From Trebonia sp963767685 (GTDB taxonomy: Bacteria; Actinomycetota; Actinomycetes; Streptosporangiales; Streptosporangiaceae): DNA of 64,000 nt. The DNA lies in the NCBI GenBank assembly GCA_963767685.1, contig CAVYEZ010000018.1, forward strand, positions 1,054,001 through 1,118,000, in the 5' to 3' direction. This document shows, one piece after another, positions 23,414-32,370 of this stretch (positions are counted from its first letter, which is position 1; each line of letters begins with the position of its first letter). The position numbers and the translations under genes were made by a program. Under the pieces are notes generated by a model. It saw only the letters and a list, made by a program, of their open reading frames with translations. It was not told the origin of the DNA and did no database searches.

Positions 23414-26104
23414 TCAGAAGCTAGTCGTGGCGGTGGCGGGCGGGTGGGCGCCGGCGGAGGGTGCGAGCAGCCCCAGGTCGCGGGCGCGGGAGACCGCCTC
23501 GGCCCGGCGGTGGGTGCCGAGCTTGGCGTACAGGTTGCGCATGTGGGTCTTCACGGTGTTGCGCGAGACGTACAGCTCGCCCGCGATCTCCGGGGCGGTC
23601 AGGTTGGTCGGCAGGTAGCGCAGCACGCGCAGCTCACTGTCGCTCAGCGGCTCGACCGGCGGCCGCTGCCCGGCGGGCGGGGAAGCGAGATCCCGCGCGG
23701 CCAGCAGGTCCTTGATCTCGGCGATCAGGGCGGCGTGAGCGGTGCGGTGCCGATCGTGGCGGGCAAGCAGCTTCGGGACCGGGTGCAGCAGGAACCACAG
23801 CAGCGCGCCGTCCGCCTCGGCGTGGTCCAGTGCCCGTTCCAGTGCCTGGTCGGCGGCGTCGGGGTCGCCGAGCGCCTCCTGGGCGATGGCCGCCAGCAGG
23901 AACGCCTCGACCAGCCAGGTCTGCCAGCCCAGCCGGACGGAGCCGTCCAGGACCGGGCCGAGCGTGCTGAGCGCGGCCTCCGGGTCGTCCTGGGCGAGCC
24001 GCAGCGCCGCGGTGGCGATGCGGATCCCCCCGCGCCCGCGTTCCTGCTCGCCAAGTCCGGCCAGGAACTGCTCGGCGAGCGCAGTCTCGCCCAGGCGCGC
24101 CAGGGTGTGCACGAGCCACGCCCGCACCGGCCGGGCGAACGGGTGCGGCGCGGCCAGGTGCCCGGCCAGCCGCTCGGCCGAGCGGAAGGCGGCCAGCGCG
24201 TCGGCGGCCTGGCCGCGCGCCAGCAGGAGCTGGCCGCGGATGTACTGGACCGCCAGCGCCGCCACGTCCTCGGCTCCCGGCTTGATCGTGAGATCGGCCC
24301 GCTGCAGCCAGGCCGCCGCGTCATCCAGCCGCCCCTGCCACGCCAGCGCGCCGCCCAGTGCCGTGCAGGCGACGCCGGCCGCGGTCTCGTCGCCCCAGCC
24401 ATGCCGCTCGGCCAGCTCGATCGCCTGGCCGGCGTGCTCCTGCGCGCCCGGCAGCGACCGGGACGCCTCGATCGCCGACTGGTAGGCCAGGCCGGTGAAC
24501 TCCAGGTACGGCCGCCCGATCCGGCGCGCCAGCGCGATCCCCTGCTCCAGGTGCCCGGTCGGGTCCGGCCGCGCGGCCGCGGCCCAGCCCTGGGCGTAGC
24601 CGAGGCTGATCAGCGCCAGCGCGCGCAGTTCCTCCCCCAGGGCGGCCTGCGCCGCTTCCGGGCCGCCGGCCATCGCGCGCAGCCGCTGCGCCTGGAGTGC
24701 CTCCGCGGGCAGGTTCCCGCGCTGGCGCGCGACCAGCAGCCGGACGATCCCCAGGAGCAGCCGCGCCTGGGCCCGCCTGGATTCCGCCACCGCCGCCGTT
24801 GCGCGCTCCGCCAGGCCCAGGTACCGCTCGGCCTCGTCCAGCGTCCCGTACGCCAGCTCATCCGCTGCGATCAGGGCCGCGAGCTCGGCGTCGGCCGCCA
24901 GGACACCGGGCGGGAACCCGGCCAGCAGCTGATGAGTGACGGCGTCCTGCCCGTCCAGGTGCAGGCTCGGCCAGTGATCGGCGAGCAGGCCGCCGGCCAG
25001 GTCCCAGTCCTCAGCGGCCTGCGCGTGCCGGATCGCCTCCACCGGGTACCCGTGCGCCGCGAACCAGGAGCTGGCGGCCCGGTGCAACCCGGTCATCGCG
25101 CCCGGCTCGGTCCGCCGCAGCTCCAGCGTCAGCAGCCCGGCGAACATCTGGTGATAGCGGAACCACGACCGCGCCGGGTCCAGCGACACCACGAACGCGT
25201 TGGCCTCCTCCAGGTCCTGCAGCACCCGCTCCCCGCCGGCATCCCCGGTCAGCAGGTCCGCCAGCTCCCCGTTGACCCGCTCGAGGATCGAGGTCCGCAG
25301 CAACAGCCGGCGGACCGGCTCGGGCTGCCGGTCCAGCACCTCCGCCACCAGGTACTCCGCCACCGTCCGCTCACTGCCGGAAAACTCCTCCGCGAACCGC
25401 ACCGGGTCCGGATGGCCCGCCAGCGACAGCGCCGCCAGCCGCAGCCCCGCCGCCCAGCCCTCCGTCCGCTCGTGCAGCATCATCACGGCCGACTCAGGCA
25501 GCTCCACCCCGGCCGCGTCGAACAGCTCCCGCGCTTCGGCCAGGCTGAACCGCAGGTCAGGCTCGCGGATCTCGGCCAACTCGCCTTCCAGCCGCAGCCG
25601 GTGCAGGCCAAGCCGCACGTCATGCCGGGTGGCCAGCACGAACCGCAGCTCCGGGGGCGCCCGCAGCACGAGCAGCTCAAGCTGCCGCAAGATCTCATCC
25701 GAGCCCAGCTCGTGCACGTCGTCAACGACCAGCCAGATCGGATCCCGCAGCGTCGCCAGGTTCTTGAGCAACCGCTCCACGACCGTCCACCCGTCCAGCT
25801 CCGGCGCCGCCGTAACCGTTTGCACGAGCGCAGACCCCGCGGCCGTGCGCCGCAGCGCGCCGAGGACCGATAGCCAGAAGCGTTGCGGGTCGCGCTCGTC
25901 CCGCCCGGCCTCCACCCAGCCGGCGTGGTCTCCCAGCCCCGCCTGGCTGATCCAGGACCGCAGCAGCACTGTCTTGCCGCTGCCCGGCGGCGCCGACACG
26001 ATCGTCACCCGCGCGGGCCCGCCCAGCCGCTGGAACAGCTCCGGGCGGATGACCAACCCGCCCGCACCAGGGGCGCGCTCCATGCCCCGGCGCCGTGCTC
26101 CCAT
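23414..26104 (-). CDS. LuxR-type (MalT/LAL-like) ATPase transcriptional regulator
   Basis: 896 residues from ATG 26104 (26083 is an alternative). N-terminal NTPase with Walker A VSAPPGSGKTVLLRSW near residue 38 and Walker B WLVVDDVHEL near 122; winged-helix and long helical-repeat middle; C-terminal LuxR HTH LSDSELRVLRYLPTNLTAPE, with SRNTVKTHMRNLYAKL as recognition helix. Such regulators bind an inducer and ATP and activate adjacent genes. It is divergent from a Tat-exported hydrolase with a large palindrome between. The Walker A region recurs as a fragment at 29585-29700. Confidence 0.92.
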   Translation of the reverse strand: MGARRRGMERAPGAGGLVIRPELFQRLGGPARVTIVSAPPGSGKTVLLRSWISQAGLGDHAGWVEAGRDERDPQRFWLSVLGALRRTAAGSALVQTVTAAPELDGWTVVERLLKNLATLRDPIWLVVDDVHELGSDEILRQLELLVLRAPPELRFVLATRHDVRLGLHRLRLEGELAEIREPDLRFSLAEARELFDAAGVELPESAVMMLHERTEGWAAGLRLAALSLAGHPDPVRFAEEFSGSERTVAEYLVAEVLDRQPEPVRRLLLRTSILERVNGELADLLTGDAGGERVLQDLEEANAFVVSLDPARSWFRYHQMFAGLLTLELRRTEPGAMTGLHRAASSWFAAHGYPVEAIRHAQAAEDWDLAGGLLADHWPSLHLDGQDAVTHQLLAGFPPGVLAADAELAALIAADELAYGTLDEAERYLGLAERATAAVAESRRAQARLLLGIVRLLVARQRGNLPAEALQAQRLRAMAGGPEAAQAALGEELRALALISLGYAQGWAAAARPDPTGHLEQGIALARRIGRPYLEFTGLAYQSAIEASRSLPGAQEHAGQAIELAERHGWGDETAAGVACTALGGALAWQGRLDDAAAWLQRADLTIKPGAEDVAALAVQYIRGQLLLARGQAADALAAFRSAERLAGHLAAPHPFARPVRAWLVHTLARLGETALAEQFLAGLGEQERGRGGIRIATAALRLAQDDPEAALSTLGPVLDGSVRLGWQTWLVEAFLLAAIAQEALGDPDAADQALERALDHAEADGALLWFLLHPVPKLLARHDRHRTAHAALIAEIKDLLAARDLASPPAGQRPPVEPLSDSELRVLRYLPTNLTAPEIAGELYVSRNTVKTHMRNLYAKLGTHRRAEAVSRARDLGLLAPSAGAHPPATATTSF

Positions 26105-26209
26105 CCCGCGCCAGATTCCACACCGGAGATCATCCCACTCTCCGCAAAGTACCCACGCCTTGCACGCTGATCCGCGCCCGTCGGTCGCGGACCTCGACGA
26201 GATCGGCAC

Positions 26210-26255
26210 CACCGTCCGTTCAGGGAAAGATCTTGATTTTCCTGAACGGACGGTG
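26210..26255. promoter_or_regulatory. 46-bp palindrome in the LuxR/hydrolase divergent region
   Basis: Left arm CACCGTCCGTTCAGG(G)AAA and right arm TTTCCTGAACGGACGGTG are complementary over 18 positions with one unpaired G, around a 9-nt centre GATCTTGAT. It lies about 105 bp from the regulator start and 185 bp from the hydrolase start, fitting an operator for the LuxR-type protein; a transcription-stopping hairpin is the alternative. Confidence 0.55.
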
Positions 26256-26439
26256 ATGCCCGCGGACGCTCCGTTGCTCAGGTCACTGCGCAACGCGCAC
26301 CGCACGGCTCAGCCAGGTAGCTGGCTGGAGTCGTCGGCCCGGGCGGAAGGCAGCCGCCGAATCACACCAACTGGGCGATGGCCAGGTCACCCCGGCCGGC
26401 GGGAGGCTGGCACCGTCCACCTACGGAAGGAGCCATCAG

Positions 26440-27885
26440 ATGCCGTCCAGTCCGGCTGGGGACGATGTCCTCGCGAATTCGGGTACGCGCCCCTCCCGGC
26501 GCTCGCTGCTGCGCGCGGGAGCGCTCGGCGGCGGCGCCGCGCTGCTGGCAGCCGGAGGTGCCGCCGCGGCCGCCAGCGCCGCGCAGGCCGCCCCGGCCGC
26601 CCGGGCGGCAGCGGCTCCGGCCGCGGGCCGTCCGCCGCTGGAGAGCCTGTTCACGCTCTCCGACCTTGATTTCGAGACGCTGTTCGCGTTCGGCAGCGCC
26701 GGGTACGGGTGCGCGGAGTTCGGCGAGCTGGTCACCGCGGTCGACCAGATCAACGCGGCCGGCGCGTCCTACCAGAGCTACTACGAGACGTTCCTGGCCC
26801 TCGCCAACCGCACCAGCACGCTGGCGGACCAGGAGCTGGCGGCCGGGCACAGGGCGAGCGCGCGGAGCGCGTACCTGCGGGCGTCCACCTATTACGACAT
26901 GTGCCTGTACTTCATCCTCGGCACCAGCGCGCACGCGCAGGAGGCGGGCGCGTACGCCGCCGTGCAGCGCTGCTGGCAGCAGGCCAGCCAGCTGTTCGAC
27001 CCGCCGTTCGAGCAGGTCCGCATCCCCTACGGCAACAGCTGGCTGCCCGGCTACCTGCTGAAGCCCGACGACCGGCCGGTGCGCCGGCCCACCATCATCC
27101 TCAACAACGGCGAGGACGCGCAGAACATATCGCTGTACTGCTACGGCGGGGCGGACGCCATCGAGCGCGGCTATAACGCCCTGATCTTCGAGGGGCCGGG
27201 ACAGGGCTCGATGCTGTTCGAGCGGCAGGTCCCGTTCCGCTACGACTGGGAGAACGTCATCACCCCCGTCGTCGATTACCTGCGGTCCCGGCCCGACGTG
27301 GACCCCGGGCGCATCGCCCTGAACGGGTCGAGCCTGGGCGGCGAACTGGTCATCCGCGCGGCCGCGTTCGAGCACCGGCTCGCCGCCGTCATCGCCGACC
27401 CCGGGATCCTCAGCGTGTGGCTGTCCTGGCAGACGGGGGAGAAGACGATCGCGGACCTGTTCACCAAGGGGCTCACCAGGGAACAGGTCAACACCGTCTG
27501 GCAGAAGGAAATCGTCCCGCAACTGAACGCGGCGGACCGCTACAACATCGCCAAGCGGGCCGAGGGGTACGGCAGGCAGTTCCTGCTCGCCGCCCGGGCC
27601 GGGCATGTCTTCAGCGACCTGTACGACTTCGGCACCACGCTCATGAAGTTCACCGTCGCCGACGTCGCCGACCGGGTGACCGCGCCCACGCTGGTCACCT
27701 CCTACCAGGGCGACCAGCTCGTCATCCCCGCCTCCGGGCAGGGACCCGAGGTCTACCAGCGGCTGCGCAGCGACAAGACCTACCACGAGTTCACCGCCGC
27801 GCAAGGAGCACAGGACCACTGCGCGCCGATGGCCCCGCAGACCCGCAACCAAGTCGTCTTCGACTGGCTCGACCGGTTCCTCTGA
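26440..27885 (+). CDS. Tat-exported alpha/beta-hydrolase
   Basis: 481 residues. Twin-arginine signal RRSLLRAGALGGGAALLAAG, then an Ala-rich cleavage region up to about residue 60. The helical N-terminal part and catalytic half resemble 2,6-dihydroxypseudooxynicotine hydrolase/FrsA-like alpha/beta hydrolases: TIILNNGEDAQN, FEGPGQGSMLF, nucleophile elbow NGSSLGGELVIRA, and a late His in QDHCAPM. RBS GGAAGGAGCCATCAG. Probably under control of the divergent LuxR-type gene. Substrate unknown. Confidence 0.85.
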   Translation: MPSSPAGDDVLANSGTRPSRRSLLRAGALGGGAALLAAGGAAAAASAAQAAPAARAAAAPAAGRPPLESLFTLSDLDFETLFAFGSAGYGCAEFGELVTAVDQINAAGASYQSYYETFLALANRTSTLADQELAAGHRASARSAYLRASTYYDMCLYFILGTSAHAQEAGAYAAVQRCWQQASQLFDPPFEQVRIPYGNSWLPGYLLKPDDRPVRRPTIILNNGEDAQNISLYCYGGADAIERGYNALIFEGPGQGSMLFERQVPFRYDWENVITPVVDYLRSRPDVDPGRIALNGSSLGGELVIRAAAFEHRLAAVIADPGILSVWLSWQTGEKTIADLFTKGLTREQVNTVWQKEIVPQLNAADRYNIAKRAEGYGRQFLLAARAGHVFSDLYDFGTTLMKFTVADVADRVTAPTLVTSYQGDQLVIPASGQGPEVYQRLRSDKTYHEFTAAQGAQDHCAPMAPQTRNQVVFDWLDRFL

Positions 27886-28048
27886 CGGCGGCGCGCCCTC
27901 ACCGAACGCACGCTGAAGAACATCGCCCGGTCCCGCATCGTCGTTCCGCTCGCACCGGTCGATCCGGATCTTTGACGGTCGGGGAATCAGCGCGTGCCGG
28001 CCGCTAAAACAAGAGGTCCAACCGGTCTGACGAGAGAACTGCACCGCA

Positions 28049-28428
28049 GTGACGAACCAGAATGAGTTTCTGATCGCGGAGCGGGTTTCGGGTCACCTGC
28101 CGGACGAGGCGGATGTGATCGTGGTGGGCGCGGGTGCGGCCGGCTGCGTGCTCAGCCGGCCGCATCAGTGCGGAGACTGACTGCCAGGTTCTCCTGCTGG
28201 AAGCGGGCAGCACCACCGGCCTGGAACCCGAAGCCCGGACCCCCGGTGCCTCCATGCGGCTGCGCAGGGGCCCCACGTCCCGGGGCGTCCCTGTCCGGGA
28301 TCACGTTCATCAAGCTGCTCGGCAAGGCGAGCTGGTGGGCTCCGCGGCCGCTGCGCCGCCTCTGCGACCGTACGGGCTCGACTAATCCGGAACTGCGCGC
28401 GCGGCGGCGAATCATCCCAACGGTGTGA
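28049..28428 (+). pseudogene. Chimeric relic: GMC oxidoreductase start joined to an MMPL-like end
   Basis: From GTG 28049 the frame gives ADVIVVGAGAAGCVLSR, the FAD-binding start of a GMC oxidoreductase; an extra base near 28160 shifts it, and the other frame continues ISAETDCQVLLLEAG. After about 90 residues the similarity ends. In a further frame, 28290-28428 reads ITFIKLLGKASWWAPRPLRRL, which is like the C-terminus of MMPL transporters. Neither part can be functional. Confidence 0.6.
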
Positions 28429-28464
28429 TTGCCTCCTCACCCCGGCCGTTGGGAGCCTCGAGGC

Positions 28465-29139
28465 ATGCCAATTCTGCTGATCGATGATGACAGTGTCGCC
28501 CAGGCTGTCGAGGTGCTGCGGTCGGGATCGCCGGTAGTGATTCCGCCCCCTTCACCGTTGGCCTATACGATCACCGGCACGCAGGCCGCGTCGGTCAACA
28601 CCGCGAAGAACCGCCCGGCCAGCCAGCCGGTGGGCGTCAGCGTCGCGGACATGGACATGATCGCCCCATACCTCGGTCTTGCTGACGGCGTCCTGCCGAT
28701 GGCCCGCTGGTTGTGCGAGTCCGAACTGGTCAGCCTCATGGTCCCGGTCAGGCCGGACGCGCCCGGCTGGCTGTCGCCGGCGGTCTCCAACGGCATGGTC
28801 TTCTTCTCGGCCACGCCGTGGCTACCCGAGATCGCCAAGATCATCGCCACCTTCGGTCACCTGTATGTGAGCAGCGCGAACACCACCGGCGAGCGGTCCG
28901 CCACGACCGCGGCCGAGGTCGGGCGGTCGTTCGGTGACGATCTGCTGGTGCTCGACGGGGACGCCCACCGGGATCGGTCACGGCCGCACGGCTCCACGAC
29001 GATCGTACGGATGACCGAAGCCGGCGACCTCGCGGTAGCCCGTCCGGGCATCAACAACGAGGCCTTCGGCACGGACCTGAGCGCCTACGCGAGCGACCTG
29101 TCCCGGCGATGGCAGGCCGGACGCCAGCCGGCCGCGTGA
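28465..29139 (+). CDS. Sua5/YciO/YrdC-family protein
   Basis: 224 residues from ATG 28465. The YrdC-like fold is recognisable in VEVLRSGSPVVIPPPSPLAY, NRPASQPVGVSV, then LYVSSANTTGERSATTAAEV and STTIVRM. These proteins bind ATP and bicarbonate/threonine to make threonylcarbamoyl-AMP for tRNA; the usual KxR/SxN residues are only partly kept (SSANTTG present), and the gene is isolated, so a specialised paralog is likely. RBS GGAG about 10 nt upstream. Confidence 0.75.
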   Translation: MPILLIDDDSVAQAVEVLRSGSPVVIPPPSPLAYTITGTQAASVNTAKNRPASQPVGVSVADMDMIAPYLGLADGVLPMARWLCESELVSLMVPVRPDAPGWLSPAVSNGMVFFSATPWLPEIAKIIATFGHLYVSSANTTGERSATTAAEVGRSFGDDLLVLDGDAHRDRSRPHGSTTIVRMTEAGDLAVARPGINNEAFGTDLSAYASDLSRRWQAGRQPAA

Positions 29140-29182
29140 ACCGGCACGTCCGGCCCCCGGCTGCATCCCGAGAAGGACAGCG

Positions 29183-29398
29183 ATGGCAGAGAGCGTAGCG
29201 AGCTATGAGATTCAGGTCGGCGGTCGCCTGGGCGACACGCTCCGTGGCGCGTTCCCGGCCCTGCGGGCCCGGGCGCTCGGCAAGGACACCGTGCTGTCAG
29301 GTGTGTTCGCCGACCAGGCTGCCCTGTACGGGGTACTCGCCCAGCTTGAGGCGCTCGGCCTGGAGCTGATCGAAGTCCGTCGTCTGCCCTCGGCCTGA
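29183..29398 (+). CDS. Small conserved-looking protein
   Basis: 71 residues, ATG 29183 with RBS GAGAAGGACAGCG. Pattern YEIQVGGRLGDTLRGAFPAL, then VLSGVFADQAALYGVLAQLE, then LELIEVRRL is a beta-alpha-alpha-beta unit like small ligand-binding or ACT-like folds. No family name. Likely cotranscribed with the YrdC-like gene 43 bp upstream. Confidence 0.7.
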   Translation: MAESVASYEIQVGGRLGDTLRGAFPALRARALGKDTVLSGVFADQAALYGVLAQLEALGLELIEVRRLPSA

Positions 29399-29567
29399 CC
29401 ATGGTTTCCGTCACCACGCAGAGCTCGTCGCGGATGCCGGTGCCACGTCCGGCGGAGACGGGCGTGCGGTTTAGGCGTCCCGCCGATCGCGGCGTGGTCG
29501 CGGACGGGCGACCGGGCGAGGGATCCGGTCCTGTGGCCGGGCAGATCGCTGGTCCCGGTCTGGGCGG

Positions 29568-29888
29568 GTGGTGCCCCGCCCAGGGTTGTGCGAACGGTTG
29601 AGCGGGGCTGCCCGGGTGACGGTGGTGTCGGCGCCGCCGGGCAGCGGCAAGACGGTCCTGCTGCGGTCCTGGATCAGCCAGGACGGTCTGGAAGATTGTG
29701 CCCTGGGGGATCTTGCCTCGCAAATCCCCGGTGCCCTGGCAGCGGACCTGGCCCGGACCCCGTTCCTGCTCATCGGCACTCACGAGGAGATGGCTGCCCA
29801 GTTGCTCCGGCAAGCCGGGGAACTCGGGATCATCACCAGCTACGTCGTCCGAGAGCCACGTCGGCTGTTCGATGATCGAGGTGCGTGA
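29568..29888 (+). pseudogene. Chimeric relic: LuxR-ATPase Walker A joined to a luciferase-like monooxygenase end
   Basis: The single frame first copies the regulator at 23414-26104 (RLSGAARVTVVSAPPGSGKT, VLLRSWISQ) and then switches to LARTPFLLIGTHEEMAAQLL, GIITSYVVREP, which is the C-terminus of F420/FMN luciferase-like monooxygenases. The join is near 29695. No start codon context or full domain is present for either half. Confidence 0.65.
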
Positions 29889-29985
29889 CGCCGTCGGCTC
29901 AGGAGAACATCTGAGCATCCCGCCTCGGCCGTCAGGTCATACTGGGCAGTGGAGCAGAAATGGGCACGTTGAGGGGACGGGGACG

Positions 29986-30927
29986 GTGAGCATCACGCTG
30001 GAGGGCGCACGGGACCTGCGGGGATTCCTGCACGGGCTGCCCGGCGTGGACCGGGTAGGGGCCGAGGCGCGGGCCGCGATGCTGGCCGGCCGGTCGATCA
30101 AGACCACCGCCAAGCAGTGGGCGCTTGACCTGGCGATCTCGATGATCGACCTGACCACGCTCGAGGGCCAGGACACGCCGGGCAAGGTCCGCGCGCTGTG
30201 CGCGAAGGCCAGGCAGCCGGATCCCGCGGACCCGACCGCGCCCAGGGTCGCGGCGATCTGCGTCTACTCTGACCTGGCGCGCGTCGCCGCGCAGGAGCTC
30301 ACCGGCACCGGCATTCACGTGGCGAGCGTGGCGACCTCGTTCCCCAGCGGACGGGCCAGCCTGGACGTCAAGCTCGCCGACGTCAGGTACGCCATCGCCG
30401 AAGGCGCCGACGAGGTGGACATGGTGATCGACCGCGGCGCCTTCCTTGCCGGAAACTACGATCTCGTATATTCCGAGATCGTGGCGGTGAAGGAAGCGTG
30501 CGCGGCGGCCGGCGGTGGCGGGGCCCACCTGAAGGTGATCCTGGAGACTGGCGAACTGGCCACCTACGACAACGTCCGGCGCGCGTCCTGGCTGGCCATG
30601 CTGGCCGGAGCGGACTTCATCAAGACCTCCACCGGCAAGGTGAGCCCCGCCGCCACGCTGCCGGTCACGATGGTCATGCTGGAGGCGGTCCGCGACTTCC
30701 GCGAGGCGCACGGGCGGCAGGTCGGCGTCAAGCCGGCCGGGGGGATCCGCACCGCCAAGGACGCCATCCGCTACCTGGTCCTGGTCAACGAGACAGCGGG
30801 GGAGGACTGGCTGGATCCCGACTGGTTCCGGCTCGGCGCCTCCAGCTTGCTGAACGACCTGCTCATGCAGCGAACCAAGATGAAGACCGGCCACTACGAG
30901 GGCCCCGACTACTTCACGCTGGACTAA
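29986..30927 (+). CDS. deoC: Deoxyribose-phosphate aldolase
   Basis: 313 residues from GTG 29986 (GGGGACGGGGACG upstream). Cleaves 2-deoxyribose 5-phosphate to glyceraldehyde 3-phosphate and acetaldehyde. The Schiff-base lysine is in GADFIKTSTGKV and the second active-site lysine in VGVKPAGGIRT; CVYSDLARVA and EVDMVIDRGAFLAG are further family strands. It is somewhat longer than E. coli DeoC (259), as usual for the eukaryote-like/actinobacterial type. Followed 4 bp later by two aldehyde dehydrogenase genes that would oxidise the acetaldehyde. Confidence 0.93.
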   Translation: MSITLEGARDLRGFLHGLPGVDRVGAEARAAMLAGRSIKTTAKQWALDLAISMIDLTTLEGQDTPGKVRALCAKARQPDPADPTAPRVAAICVYSDLARVAAQELTGTGIHVASVATSFPSGRASLDVKLADVRYAIAEGADEVDMVIDRGAFLAGNYDLVYSEIVAVKEACAAAGGGGAHLKVILETGELATYDNVRRASWLAMLAGADFIKTSTGKVSPAATLPVTMVMLEAVRDFREAHGRQVGVKPAGGIRTAKDAIRYLVLVNETAGEDWLDPDWFRLGASSLLNDLLMQRTKMKTGHYEGPDYFTLD

Positions 30928-30931
30928 ACAG

Positions 30932-32370
30932 ATGCCGAAGTTCGAGTACGCGCCGGCGCCCGAGTCCCGGTCGATCGTCAGCCTCAGGGAATCCTACGGA
31001 CTGTTCATCGACGGCGCTTTCACCGACACCGCCGACGGCCGCCCATTCAAGACGATCTCCCCGGCGACCGAGGAGGTACTGGCCGAGGTGACCGAGGCCG
31101 GCCCGTCCGACGTGGACCGGGCGGTGACCGCCGCCAGGAAGGCGTACGAGCAGACCTGGTCGCCGTGCTGCCAGGGAAAGACAGGTCGAAGTACCTGTTC
31201 CGCATCGCCCGGCTCGTTCAGGAAAGATCTCGAGAGCTCGCGGTGCTGGAGTCGCTCGACAACGGGAAGCCCATCAGAGAGTCGCGCGATATCGACATCC
31301 CGCTGGCCGCGGCGCATTTCTTCTACCACGCCGGCTGGGCGGACAAGCTGGAGTTCGCCGGGTACGGCCCTTCGCCGGGGCCGATCGGGGTGGCCGGGCA
31401 GATCATCCCGTGGAACTTCCCGCTGCTGATGCTGGCGTGGAAGATCGCCCCGGCGCTGGCCTGCGGGAACACGGTGGTGCTGAAGCCCGCGGAGACGACG
31501 CCGCTGACCGCGCTGGCGTTCGCGGAGATCTGCCAGCAGGCCGACCTGCCGCCTGGCGTGGTGAACATCGTTACCGGCGCGGGGGAGACCGGCCGCGCGC
31601 TGGTGGAGCACCCGGGCATCGACAAGGTGGCGTTCACCGGGTCCACCGAGGTCGGCAAGCAGATCGCGCGCGCGTGCTTGCGCGCGCACCGGCGCAACAC
31701 CCTTGAGCTTGGCGGCAAGGCCGCGAACATCGTGTTCGAGGACGCGCCGATGGACCAGGCGGTCGAGGGCATCGTCAACGGGATCTTCTTCAACCAGGGC
31801 CACGTCTGCTGCGCGGGGTCCAGGTTGCTCGTCCAGGAGTCGGTGTACGACGAGGTGATCGCGTCGCTGCGGCGACGGCTGAGCACGCTGCGGCTCGGTG
31901 ACCCGTTGGACAAGAACACCGACGTGGGCGCGATCAACTCGGCCGCGCAGCTGGCGAAGATCCGCGAGCTGTCCGACGTGGGGGAGGCCGAGGGCGCCGA
32001 GCGCTGGTCGCCGCCTTGCGAGCTGCCGGCGCGCGGGTTCTGGTTCCCGCCGACGATCTTCACCGGGGTGGCGCAGGCGCACCGCATCGCGCGGGAAGAG
32101 ATCTTCGGGCCGGTGCTTTCGGTGCTGACGTTCCGCACGCCGGCCGAGGCGGTGGAGAAGGCCAACAACACGCCCTACGGCCTGTCCGCCGGCGTGTGGA
32201 CCGAGAAGGGCTCGCTGATCTTGTGGATGGCGTCCAAGCTACGGGCCGGCGTGGTGTGGGCGAACACGTTCAACCGGTTCGATCCGGCCTCGCCGTTCGG
32301 CGGCTACAAGGAGTCCGGCTACGGGCGCGAGGGCGGCCGGCACGGGCTGGAGGCGTACCTCGATGTCTGA
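30932..32370 (+). pseudogene. Aldehyde dehydrogenase with one frameshift
   Basis: Two frames together form a complete ALDH of about 480 residues: 30932 to about 31160 (YGLFIDGAFTDTADGRPF, AYEQTWS) and about 31163 to 32370 (LPGKDRSKYLFRIARL onward). One base is missing near 31159-31163. All active-site parts are in the second frame: PWNFPLLMLAWKIAPALACG, LELGGK (general base Glu) and NQGHVCCAGSR (nucleophile Cys). Deoxyribose-operon partner that would convert acetaldehyde to acetate. Frameshift could be real or a sequencing error; an internal TTG/CTG restart would lack only the first 75 residues. Confidence 0.8.
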
